A DNA stretch of 64,000 nt from Pseudomonadota bacterium (GTDB lineage Bacteria > Pseudomonadota > Gammaproteobacteria > Burkholderiales > Burkholderiaceae_E): positions 1 through 64,000 of the forward strand of contig JAEWFA010000046.1 of the NCBI GenBank assembly GCA_023389055.1, read 5' to 3'. The translations under genes and the position numbers were made by a program. Under the pieces are notes generated by a model, which worked only from the letters and a program-made list of their open reading frames with translations, did no database searches and was not told the origin of the DNA. This document shows positions 17,039 through 25,773 of the stretch, in pieces. How positions within the stretch are numbered: the stretch's first letter is position 1; each line of letters starts with the position of its first letter.

Positions 17039-17950
17039 TTAGGTCGCCTCGTGCGCCGAGCCCACTTCTCGTGCCGCTTGCGGCGGCTGTTCTTCGATCG
17101 GCTCCACGTGCGTCGTCAGCCGGCTGCCGGTGCGCCGGTGTACCTCGTTCTCGATCTCGTCCGTAAGGGCGTGCGCGCGCGCGACGCTCCACGATCCCGG
17201 CACCCACAGGTCGACGTTCGCGAAGCGCACCGGCCCCGAAACGCGCGTCTTGAGGTTCGCGAACCGGCACGGCGGCGGCGCGAGTTCGCGCAGTACGTTC
17301 TCGATGCGGGCGACGTCCTCGTCGTTCTGTGCACGATCCATCAGTCCGCCTACGGACCGGCGAAGCAGGTGCCACCCCTCGCGAAGGATGTTCAGCGCCA
17401 CCGCCGCCGCTACCAGTGGGTCGATCCATCCGTAGCCGGTCGCGCTGGCCAGCCCCACGCCGACGATGACGCCCGCCGTCGTCCAGACGTCGGTCATCAG
17501 GTGGCGCGCATCCGCCTCGAGGGCGAGCGAGTGGTGGGCTCGGCCCACTTGCAGCAGCACGCGGGCGACGGCGAAATTGACGATGCTCGCGGCCACCGAC
17601 AGCACGGTTCCGAGCCCGAGGTCTCCGAGTTCCTTCGGGTGGATGAGTCGCTCGACGGCGAAGAAGAGGATCACTGCCGCCGCGACGAAGATCATCGCGC
17701 CTTCGAGTGCCGACGAGAAGTATTCGGCCTTGCCGTGCCCGTACGGATGGTCGTCGTCGGCGGGCACGCGCGCGTACGAGACCATCGCCAGCGCGAAGCT
17801 GGCGGCAATCAGGTTGACGATCGATTCGGCGGCGTCCGACAGGTAGCCGACGGAGCCGGTGAGCCACCACGCGGCGGTCTTCAGTCCGATCGTGGCGACC
17901 GCGGCGAAAATCGAGAGCAGCAGCGCCTGCTGGGGCGTGAGGGTGCGCAT
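17039..17950 (-). CDS. CDF (cation diffusion facilitator) metal transporter
   Basis: A 303-residue cation efflux protein with six predicted helices and a C-terminal cytosolic domain (LKTRVSGPVRFANVDLWVPG, then RTGSRLTTHVEP). The substrate site in TM2 reads SDAAESIVN (E42, N46), where Zn members have HxxxD and Fe/Mn members DxxxD. The TM5 site is RHLMTD, with the usual HxxxD. The loop HPYGHGKAEYFSSALEG is typical. The start at 17950 gives the normal N-terminus (LTPQQALLLSIFAAV); the frame is open far upstream but that is antisense to the hybrid kinase. It exports a divalent metal by proton exchange. The altered TM2 site makes the metal uncertain. Confidence 0.88.
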   Translation of the reverse strand: MRTLTPQQALLLSIFAAVATIGLKTAAWWLTGSVGYLSDAAESIVNLIAASFALAMVSYARVPADDDHPYGHGKAEYFSSALEGAMIFVAAAVILFFAVERLIHPKELGDLGLGTVLSVAASIVNFAVARVLLQVGRAHHSLALEADARHLMTDVWTTAGVIVGVGLASATGYGWIDPLVAAAVALNILREGWHLLRRSVGGLMDRAQNDEDVARIENVLRELAPPPCRFANLKTRVSGPVRFANVDLWVPGSWSVARAHALTDEIENEVHRRTGSRLTTHVEPIEEQPPQAAREVGSAHEAT

Positions 17951-18006
17951 GGGCTTCGGGACGAGGATAACCGGCGCGTGGCGCTTTGCGGCGCCGGCGT
18001 GCAGGC

Positions 18007-18012
18007 TACAAT
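18007..18012 (+). promoter_or_regulatory. -10-like element of the tRNA-Arg promoter
   Basis: TACAAT ends 9 bases before the tRNA 5' end, giving a very short leader. A weak -35-like TTTGCG lies 16 bases upstream at 17985-17990. Confidence 0.45.
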
Positions 18013-18021
18013 CGCGGGTTC

Positions 18022-18097
18022 GCGCCCGTAGCTCAGCGGATAGAGTACTGGCCTCCGAAGCCAGGGGTCGCTGGTTCGATCCCAGCCGGGCGCGCCA
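18022..18097 (+). tRNA. tRNA-Arg (anticodon CCG)
   Basis: A complete cloverleaf of 76 bases. The acceptor stem GCGCCCG/CGGGCGC is followed by discriminator G and an encoded CCA. The D-arm contains AGCTCAGCGGATAGAG, the anticodon stem is CTGGC/GCCAG with loop CTCCGAA, and the T-arm has GGTTCGATCC. Anticodon CCG at 18055-18057 reads CGG, a frequent arginine codon in such a GC-rich genome. I looked for a repeat of its 3' end that would mark an integrated element and found none in the window. Confidence 0.97.
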
Positions 18098-18184
18098 CTC
18101 TTCGCCACGCGCACGAAACGCGTTCCCGCTGGACGCGGAAGGTTTTGCAGCGGGCCCGCGGCTTGCTACGGCGGTGCCAGTCCC

Positions 18185-20125
18185 ATGAACGACTTCCACG
18201 CTGCCGGGGCCCCGGCGCTGCCCGCGCATGCCGACGTCGCAGCCCTCGGCGACGATCCGTTTCGCCTGCTCGTCGAAAGCGTCCAGGACTACGCGATCTT
18301 CCTGCTCGACGCCCACGGCCGCGTCGTCAGCTGGAATTCGGGCGCGCAGCGCATCAAGGGCTACGAGGCGCACGAGATCGTCGGGCGCTCGTTCGAGACC
18401 TTCTATCCGGACGAAGCGCTGCGCGCGCAGTGGCCCCAGCAGGAGTTGCGCGTTGCTACCGAGCAGGGCCGTTTCGAGGACGAGGGTTGGCGGTTGCGCA
18501 AGGACGGCAGCCGGTTCTGGGCCAGCGTCGTCATCACGGCGCTGCGCGACCGGAACGGCGTGCTGGTGGGCTTTGCCAAGGTCACCCGCGACCTCACCGA
18601 GCGCCGTCGACGTGAGGAAGAACTGCGCCGTCGCGAGGAGCAGGTCCGCCTGCTGGTCGACGCAGTCAAGGATTACGCGATCTTCCTCGTCGACGGCGAA
18701 GGCCGGGTGCGAACCTGGAACGCCGGGGCGACGGCGCTGACCGGCTTCGGCGTCGGCGACGTCCTCGATCGCGAACTCTCGTTCTTCTACGCCCCGGCGG
18801 AAGCCGCGGCCGGAGAGCCTGCCCGTGACCTGGCGCGCGCGCTCGAGGAAGGGCGCAGCGAGCGGGAGCGCTGGCACCTGCGCAAGGACGGCACGATGTT
18901 CTGGTCGGATACCGTGCTCACCCCGGTGTTCGATCGCACGGGCGAGTTGCGCGGCTATGCGCAGGTCGTGCGCGACCTTACCGATCCGCAGCGCCTGCTC
19001 GAGCTGGAGCATTCGAACCGGCGCATGAGCGAGTTCCTCGCCATGCTCGCCCACGAGTTGCGCAACCCCCTGGCGCCGATGCGCAATGCGGTCGACGTAC
19101 TCGGCTCGCATCCGGCGTTTCCGCAGCCGCTTCATCGGGCGCGCGAGGCCCTCGATCGGCAGCTTCGCCAGCTCACGCGCCTGGTCGACGACCTGCTCGA
19201 TGTCGGTCGGATCGCCACCGGAAAGGTGCGGCTCGAACGCCGCCCGCTCGATTACGGCGACGTCGTGCGCTCGACGGTCGAGTCGATCGCGCCGCTCGCG
19301 CAGGCGCGTCGCCATCGTCTGTCGCTGTCGCTGCCCGAAACGCCGATCCCGATGCTGGGCGACGCGACCCGGCTGGCGCAGTCGCTGCAGAACCTGCTGA
19401 GCAATGCCGTTCGCTACACGCCCGACGGCGGCGAGATCCGCGTCGAGGTGCGCGTCGAGGGCGAATGCAGCGTCACCTGCGTCGGCGACAACGGACGCGG
19501 CATTGCCCGGCACGAACTCGAGCGCATCTTCGAGCTCTTCATGCAGGCCGACGACGCCGCTGCGCCGGCCGGGCAGGGGCTGGGCATCGGGCTGAGCCTT
19601 GCCCGCACGCTCGTCGAGCAGCACGGCGGCACGTTGACCGCGGCAAGCGCCGGCCGCGGCCTGGGCAGCGTCTTCACGATGAGGTTGCCGGTGCGCGAAG
19701 TCCCGGCCACGACTGCACCCCCGGCGCCCGCGGTCGGCTCGACGACGTCGCCTGCGCGTCGAGTCCTCGTGATCGACGACAACCGCGATTCGGCCGACAC
19801 GATGGTCCAGGTGCTGCAACTGCTCGGCCATGAGGCGCGTGGCGCCTATGGCGCCGACGAAGGCGTTCGCGTCGCCGAAGCGTTCCGGCCGGGAATCGTG
19901 CTTCTGGACCTGAACATGCCCGACGGAGACGGCTATTCGGTGATGCGCCGGTTGCGCGCGCAGGCGAGCGAGCCGCTGTACATCGCTGCGATGACCGGCT
20001 ACGGACAGGCGAGCGACCGCCGCAGGACGCGCGAGGCCGGCTTCGAGGCGCATCTGACCAAGCCGGTAGACCCCGATCGGCTGCGCGACGTGCTGGCGCG
20101 GGCGGGCTGCGAGCGGCCCGGCTAG
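18185..20125 (+). CDS. Soluble PAS-PAS hybrid histidine kinase with C-terminal receiver
   Basis: A 646-residue protein without membrane segments or signal peptide. PAS1 spans about 25-138 (QDYAIFLLDAHGRVVSWNSG) and PAS2 about 150-265 (KDYAIFLVDGEGRVRTWNAG). The two are near-duplicates, each ending with a GFAKVTRDLTE-type C-terminal motif. HisKA has H290 (AMLAHELRNPLAP), and the ATPase domain has SNAVRYTPDGGEIRV and GQGLGIGLSLAR. The C-terminal receiver has phospho-acceptor D575 (VLLDLNMPDGDG) and the conserved Lys in HLTKPVD. No separate regulator or Hpt gene is nearby, so the output is unknown. The duplicated PAS pair could sense oxygen, redox state or a small ligand; no heme-specific residue can be assigned. 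Confidence 0.9.
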   Translation: MNDFHAAGAPALPAHADVAALGDDPFRLLVESVQDYAIFLLDAHGRVVSWNSGAQRIKGYEAHEIVGRSFETFYPDEALRAQWPQQELRVATEQGRFEDEGWRLRKDGSRFWASVVITALRDRNGVLVGFAKVTRDLTERRRREEELRRREEQVRLLVDAVKDYAIFLVDGEGRVRTWNAGATALTGFGVGDVLDRELSFFYAPAEAAAGEPARDLARALEEGRSERERWHLRKDGTMFWSDTVLTPVFDRTGELRGYAQVVRDLTDPQRLLELEHSNRRMSEFLAMLAHELRNPLAPMRNAVDVLGSHPAFPQPLHRAREALDRQLRQLTRLVDDLLDVGRIATGKVRLERRPLDYGDVVRSTVESIAPLAQARRHRLSLSLPETPIPMLGDATRLAQSLQNLLSNAVRYTPDGGEIRVEVRVEGECSVTCVGDNGRGIARHELERIFELFMQADDAAAPAGQGLGIGLSLARTLVEQHGGTLTAASAGRGLGSVFTMRLPVREVPATTAPPAPAVGSTTSPARRVLVIDDNRDSADTMVQVLQLLGHEARGAYGADEGVRVAEAFRPGIVLLDLNMPDGDGYSVMRRLRAQASEPLYIAAMTGYGQASDRRRTREAGFEAHLTKPVDPDRLRDVLARAGCERPG

Positions 20126-20144
20126 CCCGTCGTGCCGAGCGGCG

Positions 20145-20636
20145 CTATGCGCTCGCCTGCGCCGCCTGCGCGTGCGCCAACGGCAACTCGGTAGTTCGCT
20201 TGATCTCCTGCAGCACGACGCTCGATTCCACGCCGCGCACGCCCGGCACCCGCATCAGCCGGTGCAGCATGAACTGCGCGAACGCCGCGAGGTCGGCGGC
20301 GACGATGCGCAGCAGGTAGTCGTAGGGCCCGGTCACCGAGTAACACTCGAGTACCTCGGGGAGTAATTGCACCGCACGATTGAAGTCCTCGTTCTGCGCC
20401 TCGCCGTGGCGCTCGAGCGAGACGCGCGTGTAGGCGATCACGCTCAGCCCCAGTCGCGCCGGTCGTAGCAGCGTCACGCAGCGGTCGATCATGCCGGCTT
20501 CTTCGAGTCGCTGGATCCGGCGGCTGACCTGCGAGGCCGACAGGTGCACGCGCTCGCCGAGCGCGGGGTTCGTCTCGCGTCCGTCGCGTTGCAGTGCAGC
20601 GAGCAATTGAATGTCGATGCGATCGAGCGAAATCAT
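20145..20636 (-). CDS. Lrp/AsnC-family transcriptional regulator
   Basis: A 163-residue regulator. The helix-turn-helix lies at about residues 5-55 (LDRIDIQLLAALQRDGRETN, then LSASQVSRRIQRLEEAGMI), and the RAM/AsnC ligand-binding domain at about 65-150 contains VTGPYDYLLRIVAADLAAF. The SQVSRR recognition helix is the usual Lrp form. The start at 20636 gives the canonical N-terminus; an open stretch of 16 residues upstream is not family-like. It is divergent from the indolepyruvate ferredoxin oxidoreductase gene with 147 bp between them. It probably controls that gene and itself in response to an amino acid, likely aromatic or branched-chain. Confidence 0.92.
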   Translation of the reverse strand: MISLDRIDIQLLAALQRDGRETNPALGERVHLSASQVSRRIQRLEEAGMIDRCVTLLRPARLGLSVIAYTRVSLERHGEAQNEDFNRAVQLLPEVLECYSVTGPYDYLLRIVAADLAAFAQFMLHRLMRVPGVRGVESSVVLQEIKRTTELPLAHAQAAQASA

Positions 20637-20783
20637 CGATTCGGTCTCCCGGGCGACCGGCGACGCACGAATCGTGCGCGACACGCCGGTATTTGACGCA
20701 ACATACGCGTGAAACGTGCGTCGTCAACCGAATAGCATTGCACGGATAAACGCTACCGTGCGGCCGCTCGGCCCCGCCCACTC

Positions 20784-23700
20784 ATGAACGCGCCCGATCT
20801 TCCCGTCGCGGTGCGCTCCGCGCTCACCGGCTACCGACTCTCCGATGCGGTCTGCGCCAGCGCAGGGCGCGTGTTCGTCACCGGCACGCAGGCGCTGGTA
20901 CGCCTGCCGTTGATGCAGCGCGCGCTCGATGCGGCGCGCGGTCTGGATACGGCCGGCTTCATCAGCGGCTATCGCGGCTCGCCGCTGGGCGCCTACGACC
21001 AGCAGTTGTGGAAGCATCGCGAGCGCCTCGACGATGCGCGCATCCGGTTCCTGGCTGCCGTGAACGAGGAGCTCGCCGCCACTGCGGTACTCGGCTCGCA
21101 GGAGGTCGAGAGCGATCCGGAACGCACCGTGCAGGGCGTGTTCGGCCTGTGGTACGGCAAGGGTCCGGGCGTCGATCGGGCGGGCGACGCGCTGAAGCAC
21201 GGCAACGCGCGCGGCGCCTCGCCGCACGGCGGCGTGCTGGTCGTTGCCGGAGACGATCACGGGTGCGTGTCGTCGGCGTTCTCGCACCAGAGCGACTTTG
21301 CGATGAAGTCGTGGCGCATGCCGGTGCTCAGCCCCGCGAGCGTTGCCGAGTTGATCGAGTTCGGGCTGTACGGCTGGGCGCTGTCGCGTGCGTCCGGCGC
21401 CTGGGTGGGAATGAAGGCGATCTCCGAAGTCGTCGAGAGCGCCGCCAGCGTGGATCTCGATTCGATCCTCGCGGAAATCCCCGCACCGGTGCCCGAAGAC
21501 TTCTTTGTCGCCGATCGCTCGCTCGGGCGCCTGCACCTGCGCCCCGACGAGATTCCCAGCCCGGCGATCGAGATGCGCATGCAGATGCGTCTCGATGCAG
21601 TGCGGGCGTTCGCTCGCCTTCGTTCGATCGATCGCATCGTCGCGGACTCCGCGCGCGCGCATGTGGGCATCGTCACTTGCGGCAAGGCGCATTGGGACCT
21701 GCTCGAGGCGCTGCGGCGCATCGAGCTGACGCTCGACGATCTCGCGCGCGCCGGGGTGCGCGTCTACAAGATCGGGCTCGCGTATCCGATCGAGCCTACG
21801 CGCGCGCTTGCCTTTGCCCGCGGCCTCGACGAGGTGCTCGTCGTCGAGGAGAAGGGTCCGGTCGTCGAGCAGCAGCTGCAGGCGTTGCTGTACAACGCGC
21901 CGCCCGGCGCGCGGCCGGCGATCCTCGGCAAGTGCGACGTCGCCGGCGCACCGCTGCTGTCGGAGGTCGGCGAACTGCGTCCGTCGCGCGTGCTGCCGGT
22001 GCTCGCCGACTGGCTCGCCCGCCATTCTTCGTCGCTCGATCGGCGCGACCGGATCGAGGCCTTCGTCCGCCCGCCGCTGCCGTCGAATGCGGCCGATGGC
22101 GTGCGCCGCATTCCGTTCTTCTGCTCTGGCTGCCCGCACAACACGTCCACGCGCGTGCCCGAAGGTTCGCGCGCGCAGTCGGGCATCGGTTGCCACGGAA
22201 TGGCGATGTGGATGGACCGGTCCACCAGCGGGCTGCTGCAGATGGGCGGCGAGGGGGCCAACTGGGTCGCGCACGGCGCCTTCACGCGCACGAGCCATGT
22301 GTTCCAGAATCTCGGCGACGGAACGTATTTCCATTCGGGATCGCTCGCGATTCGCCAGGCCGTCGCCGCCGGCGCGAACGTCACCTACAAGATCCTGAAC
22401 AACGACGCCGTGGCGATGACCGGCGGGCAGCATCCCGACGGCACCGTGAACTCGGCGTCGATCGCGCGACAGCTGCGCGCCGAAGGCGTCGAGCGCATCG
22501 CGCTCGTCTCCGACGATCCGCAGCCGCACCGGCGCAACGCATCGGCCTTTCCCGACGGCGTCACCTTCCACCATCGGCTCGAGCTGGACCAGGTGCAGCG
22601 CGAGTTGCGCGACACCCCCGGCGTGACGGCGCTCATCTACGACCAGGCCTGCGCCGCCGAGAAGCGGCGCCGGCGCAAGCGCAACGAATATCCCGATCCT
22701 CCGCGGCGCGTCTTCATCAACGAAGCGGTCTGCGAAGGCTGCGGCGACTGCAACGAGAAGTCGAACTGCCTGTCGGTGGTTCCCGTCGACACGCCCGACG
22801 GGCGCAAGCGGAGAATCGACCAGAACAGCTGCAACAAGGATTACCGCTGCGCCGACGGCTTCTGTCCGAGCTTCGTCTCGGTCGAAGGCGGCCAGCCGCG
22901 CCGGCGCGCGTCGGCGCTCGACCGCGTGCGCTTCGAGGCGCTCGTCGCGTCGCTGCCCGACGCCGCCCCTCCCGCCTGGGATGGCCCCTGCGACCTGCTC
23001 GTCACCGGCGTGGGCGGAACCGGCGTCGTGACCGTGGGTGCGGTGATCGCGATGGCCGCGCACCTCGAGGGCCGGCACGCGTCGGTGCTCGACTTCATGG
23101 GTTTTGCGCAGAAGGGCGGCAGCGTGCTGTCGCACGTACGGCTCGCCGTCGACGCAGGCGCGCTGAATCAGGTGCGCATCGATACGCAGCAGGCCGACGC
23201 GGTGCTCGCCTGCGATCCGGTGGTCGCCGCCGGCGACGACGCGCTGCAGTCGGTCAGTCACGGCCGTACGCGCATCGTCGTCAATCGACACCTGCTGCCG
23301 ATGGCGATGCAGGTGACGCAGCCGGACGCGAAGGTTCCGGTCGATGCGCTGCTGGCCAAGCTGCGGGCAGCGGCCGGCGACGACCATGTCGCCGTGTTCA
23401 ATGCGCAGGCGCTCGCCCGGCGGGCCATGGGCGACACGATGGGCGCGAACATCCTGATGCTCGGCTACGCCTGGCAATCCGGTCTTGTTCCGGTCTCGAG
23501 CGCCGCGATCGAACGCGCCATCGAGCTGAACGGGGTGTCGATCGAGGCGAACCACCTGGCTTTTCGCCTGGGACGCGCAGCGGCGCACGACGCTGCCGCG
23601 CTCGAGACGTTGCTTGCCGCGAGCCAGGCTCCGAAGGCGGTAGCCGAGGAATCGCTGGCCGAACTGGTCGACCGGCTCGAGCGCCGATTGCGCGACTGGC

Positions 23701-24380
23701 AGGACGAGCGCCACGCGATGCGCCTGCGCGAACTGGTGATGCGCGTCGAGGCCGCCGAGCGACCGTTGCGCGGTGCCGGCGAACGGCTGGAGTTTACCGA
23801 AACGGTGGCGCGGACCTTCGCGAAGCTGTTCGCCTACAAGGACGAATACGAGGTCGCGCGCCTGTACACGACCGAGGAGTTCCGCCGCTCGCTCGAAGCA
23901 CAGTTCGAAGGGGAGTACTCGCTGAGCGTGCAGATGGCTCCGCCGCTCCTGGCGCGGCGCGGCCCCGACGGCCTGCCGCGCAAGATGCGTTTCGGTCCGT
24001 GGGTGTTTCCGGTGCTGCGCGCGCTGGCTTCCCTTCGCAGGTTGCGCGGCACGCCTTTCGACGTCTTCGGCTACACGCTGGAGCGGCGCATCGAGCGCGC
24101 GCTTTCGCGCGACTACGAGGCGCTGATCGAGCAGTTGCTTGCTCGGCTCGACGCGACAACGCTGGCATCGGCCTGCGCGCTGGCCGCGACGCCCGACGCG
24201 ATCCGCGGCTACGGGCACGTCAAGATGCGGCATCTCGTGCAAGCGAAAAGGCGAGAGTGGGCGCTTGCCCACGCGATGGGCTTCGATGCTCCGACTTCGA
24301 AGCTGGTACGACGAGCCGTCGAGCAGGCGGCTGCGCCGCAGGCTGCGCCGGTCGCCGTGGCGGTACAGCGCGCCCGCTAG
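20784..24380 (+). CDS. Indolepyruvate ferredoxin oxidoreductase, fused alpha/gamma-type chain
   Basis: A 1198-residue protein of the fused IOR type common in aerobic Proteobacteria. The N-terminal half holds the pyrimidine and thiamine-diphosphate domains (GYRGSPLGAYDQQLWK, then PHNTSTRVPEGSRAQSGIGC and NNDAVAMTGGQHPDGTVN). A cysteine cluster CEGCGDCNEKSNC (C650, C653, C656, C662) binds an Fe-S centre, with further Cys in CNKDYRCADGFCPS. The gamma-like domain (VTGVGGTGVVTVGAVIAMAA) is near residue 740. It oxidatively decarboxylates aryl or branched 2-oxo acids to acyl-CoA, giving electrons to ferredoxin, in aromatic amino acid breakdown. The Lrp regulator lies divergently upstream. Confidence 0.93.
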   Translation: MNAPDLPVAVRSALTGYRLSDAVCASAGRVFVTGTQALVRLPLMQRALDAARGLDTAGFISGYRGSPLGAYDQQLWKHRERLDDARIRFLAAVNEELAATAVLGSQEVESDPERTVQGVFGLWYGKGPGVDRAGDALKHGNARGASPHGGVLVVAGDDHGCVSSAFSHQSDFAMKSWRMPVLSPASVAELIEFGLYGWALSRASGAWVGMKAISEVVESAASVDLDSILAEIPAPVPEDFFVADRSLGRLHLRPDEIPSPAIEMRMQMRLDAVRAFARLRSIDRIVADSARAHVGIVTCGKAHWDLLEALRRIELTLDDLARAGVRVYKIGLAYPIEPTRALAFARGLDEVLVVEEKGPVVEQQLQALLYNAPPGARPAILGKCDVAGAPLLSEVGELRPSRVLPVLADWLARHSSSLDRRDRIEAFVRPPLPSNAADGVRRIPFFCSGCPHNTSTRVPEGSRAQSGIGCHGMAMWMDRSTSGLLQMGGEGANWVAHGAFTRTSHVFQNLGDGTYFHSGSLAIRQAVAAGANVTYKILNNDAVAMTGGQHPDGTVNSASIARQLRAEGVERIALVSDDPQPHRRNASAFPDGVTFHHRLELDQVQRELRDTPGVTALIYDQACAAEKRRRRKRNEYPDPPRRVFINEAVCEGCGDCNEKSNCLSVVPVDTPDGRKRRIDQNSCNKDYRCADGFCPSFVSVEGGQPRRRASALDRVRFEALVASLPDAAPPAWDGPCDLLVTGVGGTGVVTVGAVIAMAAHLEGRHASVLDFMGFAQKGGSVLSHVRLAVDAGALNQVRIDTQQADAVLACDPVVAAGDDALQSVSHGRTRIVVNRHLLPMAMQVTQPDAKVPVDALLAKLRAAAGDDHVAVFNAQALARRAMGDTMGANILMLGYAWQSGLVPVSSAAIERAIELNGVSIEANHLAFRLGRAAAHDAAALETLLAASQAPKAVAEESLAELVDRLERRLRDWQDERHAMRLRELVMRVEAAERPLRGAGERLEFTETVARTFAKLFAYKDEYEVARLYTTEEFRRSLEAQFEGEYSLSVQMAPPLLARRGPDGLPRKMRFGPWVFPVLRALASLRRLRGTPFDVFGYTLERRIERALSRDYEALIEQLLARLDATTLASACALAATPDAIRGYGHVKMRHLVQAKRREWALAHAMGFDAPTSKLVRRAVEQAAAPQAAPVAVAVQRAR

Positions 24381-24458
24381 GAATCCCCGCGCTCGGGCTC
24401 GGGCGGGCGGGTAGCCCGCGCCGCGCGTGAAGCCGACGCCCTGCCGCCGAGCCGGTCC

Positions 24459-24464
24459 TACAAT
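24459..24464 (+). promoter_or_regulatory. -10-like element before the cystathionine beta-lyase gene
   Basis: TACAAT lies 29 bases before the start codon in an otherwise very GC-rich gap. No clear -35 or Shine-Dalgarno sequence was seen. Confidence 0.35.
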
Positions 24465-24493
24465 CGGGCGACCCTCTCCTGCTGTAGTCGCCC

Positions 24494-25765
24494 ATGCAAC
24501 CAGACCGATTCGCCACGCGCCTGGCCGAGGCCGGCCGCGAAGGCGAAGCGACGTTCGTCGCCGCCAACGTGGGCGTGCATCGCGCCTCCACGGTGCTGTT
24601 CGACACGCTCGCGGCCACCGATGCCGCGGCGGCTGCCGTCGCCGAGGGTCGGCCGCGCGCCACCACCTACGGGACCGTGGGTACGCCGACGACGATGGCG
24701 CTGATGGACGCGCTGTGCGAGATCGAGGGGGGCGGACACGACGTGCGTGCGAGCCTGACGCCGTCGGGCCTGGCCGCGATCACGACCGCGCTGCTGGCGA
24801 TGCTCGCGCCGGGCGACCACGTGCTCGTCGCCGATTCTTCGTACGGCCCGACGCGTGTTTTCTGCGACGGGATGCTCGCGCGCATGGGGGTGCAGACGAC
24901 GTATTACGACCCGACCGTCGGCGCAGCGATCGAAGCGTTGCTTCGACCCGAGACGAAGCTGATCTGGCTGGAGAGCCCGGGCAGCTACACCTTCGAGGTG
25001 CAGGACGTGCCCGCGATCTGCGCGATCGCGCGCGAGCGCGGGATCGCGACGATGATCGACAACACGTGGGCGTCGCCGGTGTTCGCGCGGCCCTTCGACT
25101 GGGGCGTCGACGCGTCGGTGCTCGCGCTGACGAAGTACTGGGGAGGCCACTCCGACGTGCTGATGGGCGCAGTCGTCGTGCGCGAGACGCTGTGGCCGAA
25201 GCTGTGGAGCGCCGTGCGCCAGCTCGGGCAATGCGCGAGCGGCGACGACGCGTACCTGGTGCTGCGTGGCCTGCGCAGTGTCGATGCACGGATGCGGCGC
25301 CACGAGGCCAACGCGATCGAGGTCGCGCGCTGGCTCGAGGCGCGCGACGAGGTCGCAGGCGTTCTGTACCCGGCCTTGCCGTCGCACCCTCAGCACGCAC
25401 TGTGGCGGCGCGATTTCTCGGGTGCGAGCGGGCTGTTCTCGTTCGCGCTCGATCGCGCGCTCCTGGCGCGCGAGCGCGCGCCGGAGCACACGCGCGAGCC
25501 CGAGCGCACGCGCGAGCCCGAGCGCACGCGCGAGCGCTCAGCGCTTGCCGCGTTGTGCGAGCGGCGGCGTCATTTCGCCATCGGATATTCGTGGGGGGGC
25601 TTCGAAAGCCTGGTCATGCCGGCGCGCATCGACCGGATGCGCAGTGCGAAGCCGTGGGACGGCGGGCCGCTGGTGCGGCTTCACGTCGGGCTGGAGGATC
25701 CCGCCGACCTGATCGCCGATCTCGCCGACGGCTTCGACGCGATGCATCGAGCGCTCGGCGGCTGA
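24494..25765 (+). CDS. metC: Cystathionine beta-lyase (PLP, Cys/Met metabolism family)
   Basis: A 423-residue fold-type I PLP enzyme. The cofactor lysine is K214 (LALTKYWGGHSDV), the phosphate-binding part is TPSGLAAITTALLAML, the Asp that pairs with the pyridine nitrogen lies in MIDNTWASPV, and SWGGFESLVMP is the C-terminal signature of cystathionine beta-lyases. It would split cystathionine to homocysteine, pyruvate and ammonia in methionine synthesis. It is about 25 residues longer than usual because of a TREPER hexapeptide repeat at about residues 331-348 (bases 25484-25537), in a loop of the C-terminal domain. It ends 8 bp from the convergent channel gene. Confidence 0.9.
   Translation: MQPDRFATRLAEAGREGEATFVAANVGVHRASTVLFDTLAATDAAAAAVAEGRPRATTYGTVGTPTTMALMDALCEIEGGGHDVRASLTPSGLAAITTALLAMLAPGDHVLVADSSYGPTRVFCDGMLARMGVQTTYYDPTVGAAIEALLRPETKLIWLESPGSYTFEVQDVPAICAIARERGIATMIDNTWASPVFARPFDWGVDASVLALTKYWGGHSDVLMGAVVVRETLWPKLWSAVRQLGQCASGDDAYLVLRGLRSVDARMRRHEANAIEVARWLEARDEVAGVLYPALPSHPQHALWRRDFSGASGLFSFALDRALLARERAPEHTREPERTREPERTRERSALAALCERRRHFAIGYSWGGFESLVMPARIDRMRSAKPWDGGPLVRLHVGLEDPADLIADLADGFDAMHRALGG
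25484..25537 (+). repeat. 18-bp tandem repeat inside metC
   Basis: The 18-bp unit GAGCCCGAGCGCACGCGC is repeated, with a diverged first copy, for about three units. It stays in frame and encodes the alternating-charge peptide EHTREPERTREPERTRER. The repeat length (a multiple of three) would allow copy-number change without breaking the frame. Confidence 0.85.
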
Positions 25766-25773
25766 CCGCCCGT

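Noticed and set aside
18022..18097. tRNA-Arg as integration site of a mobile element
   Set aside because: No integrase, no duplicated 3' end and no mobile genes follow within the window.
17039..20053. A single open frame of 1004 codons on the minus strand
   Set aside because: It reads through the CDF gene and then antisense to the hybrid kinase. Such long frames arise from the GC-rich codon bias; only the 17039-17950 part is a real gene.
20724..24272. Very long antisense frame opposite the indolepyruvate ferredoxin oxidoreductase
   Set aside because: Composition is low-complexity Arg/His-rich with no domain, while the plus strand has clear enzyme motifs throughout.
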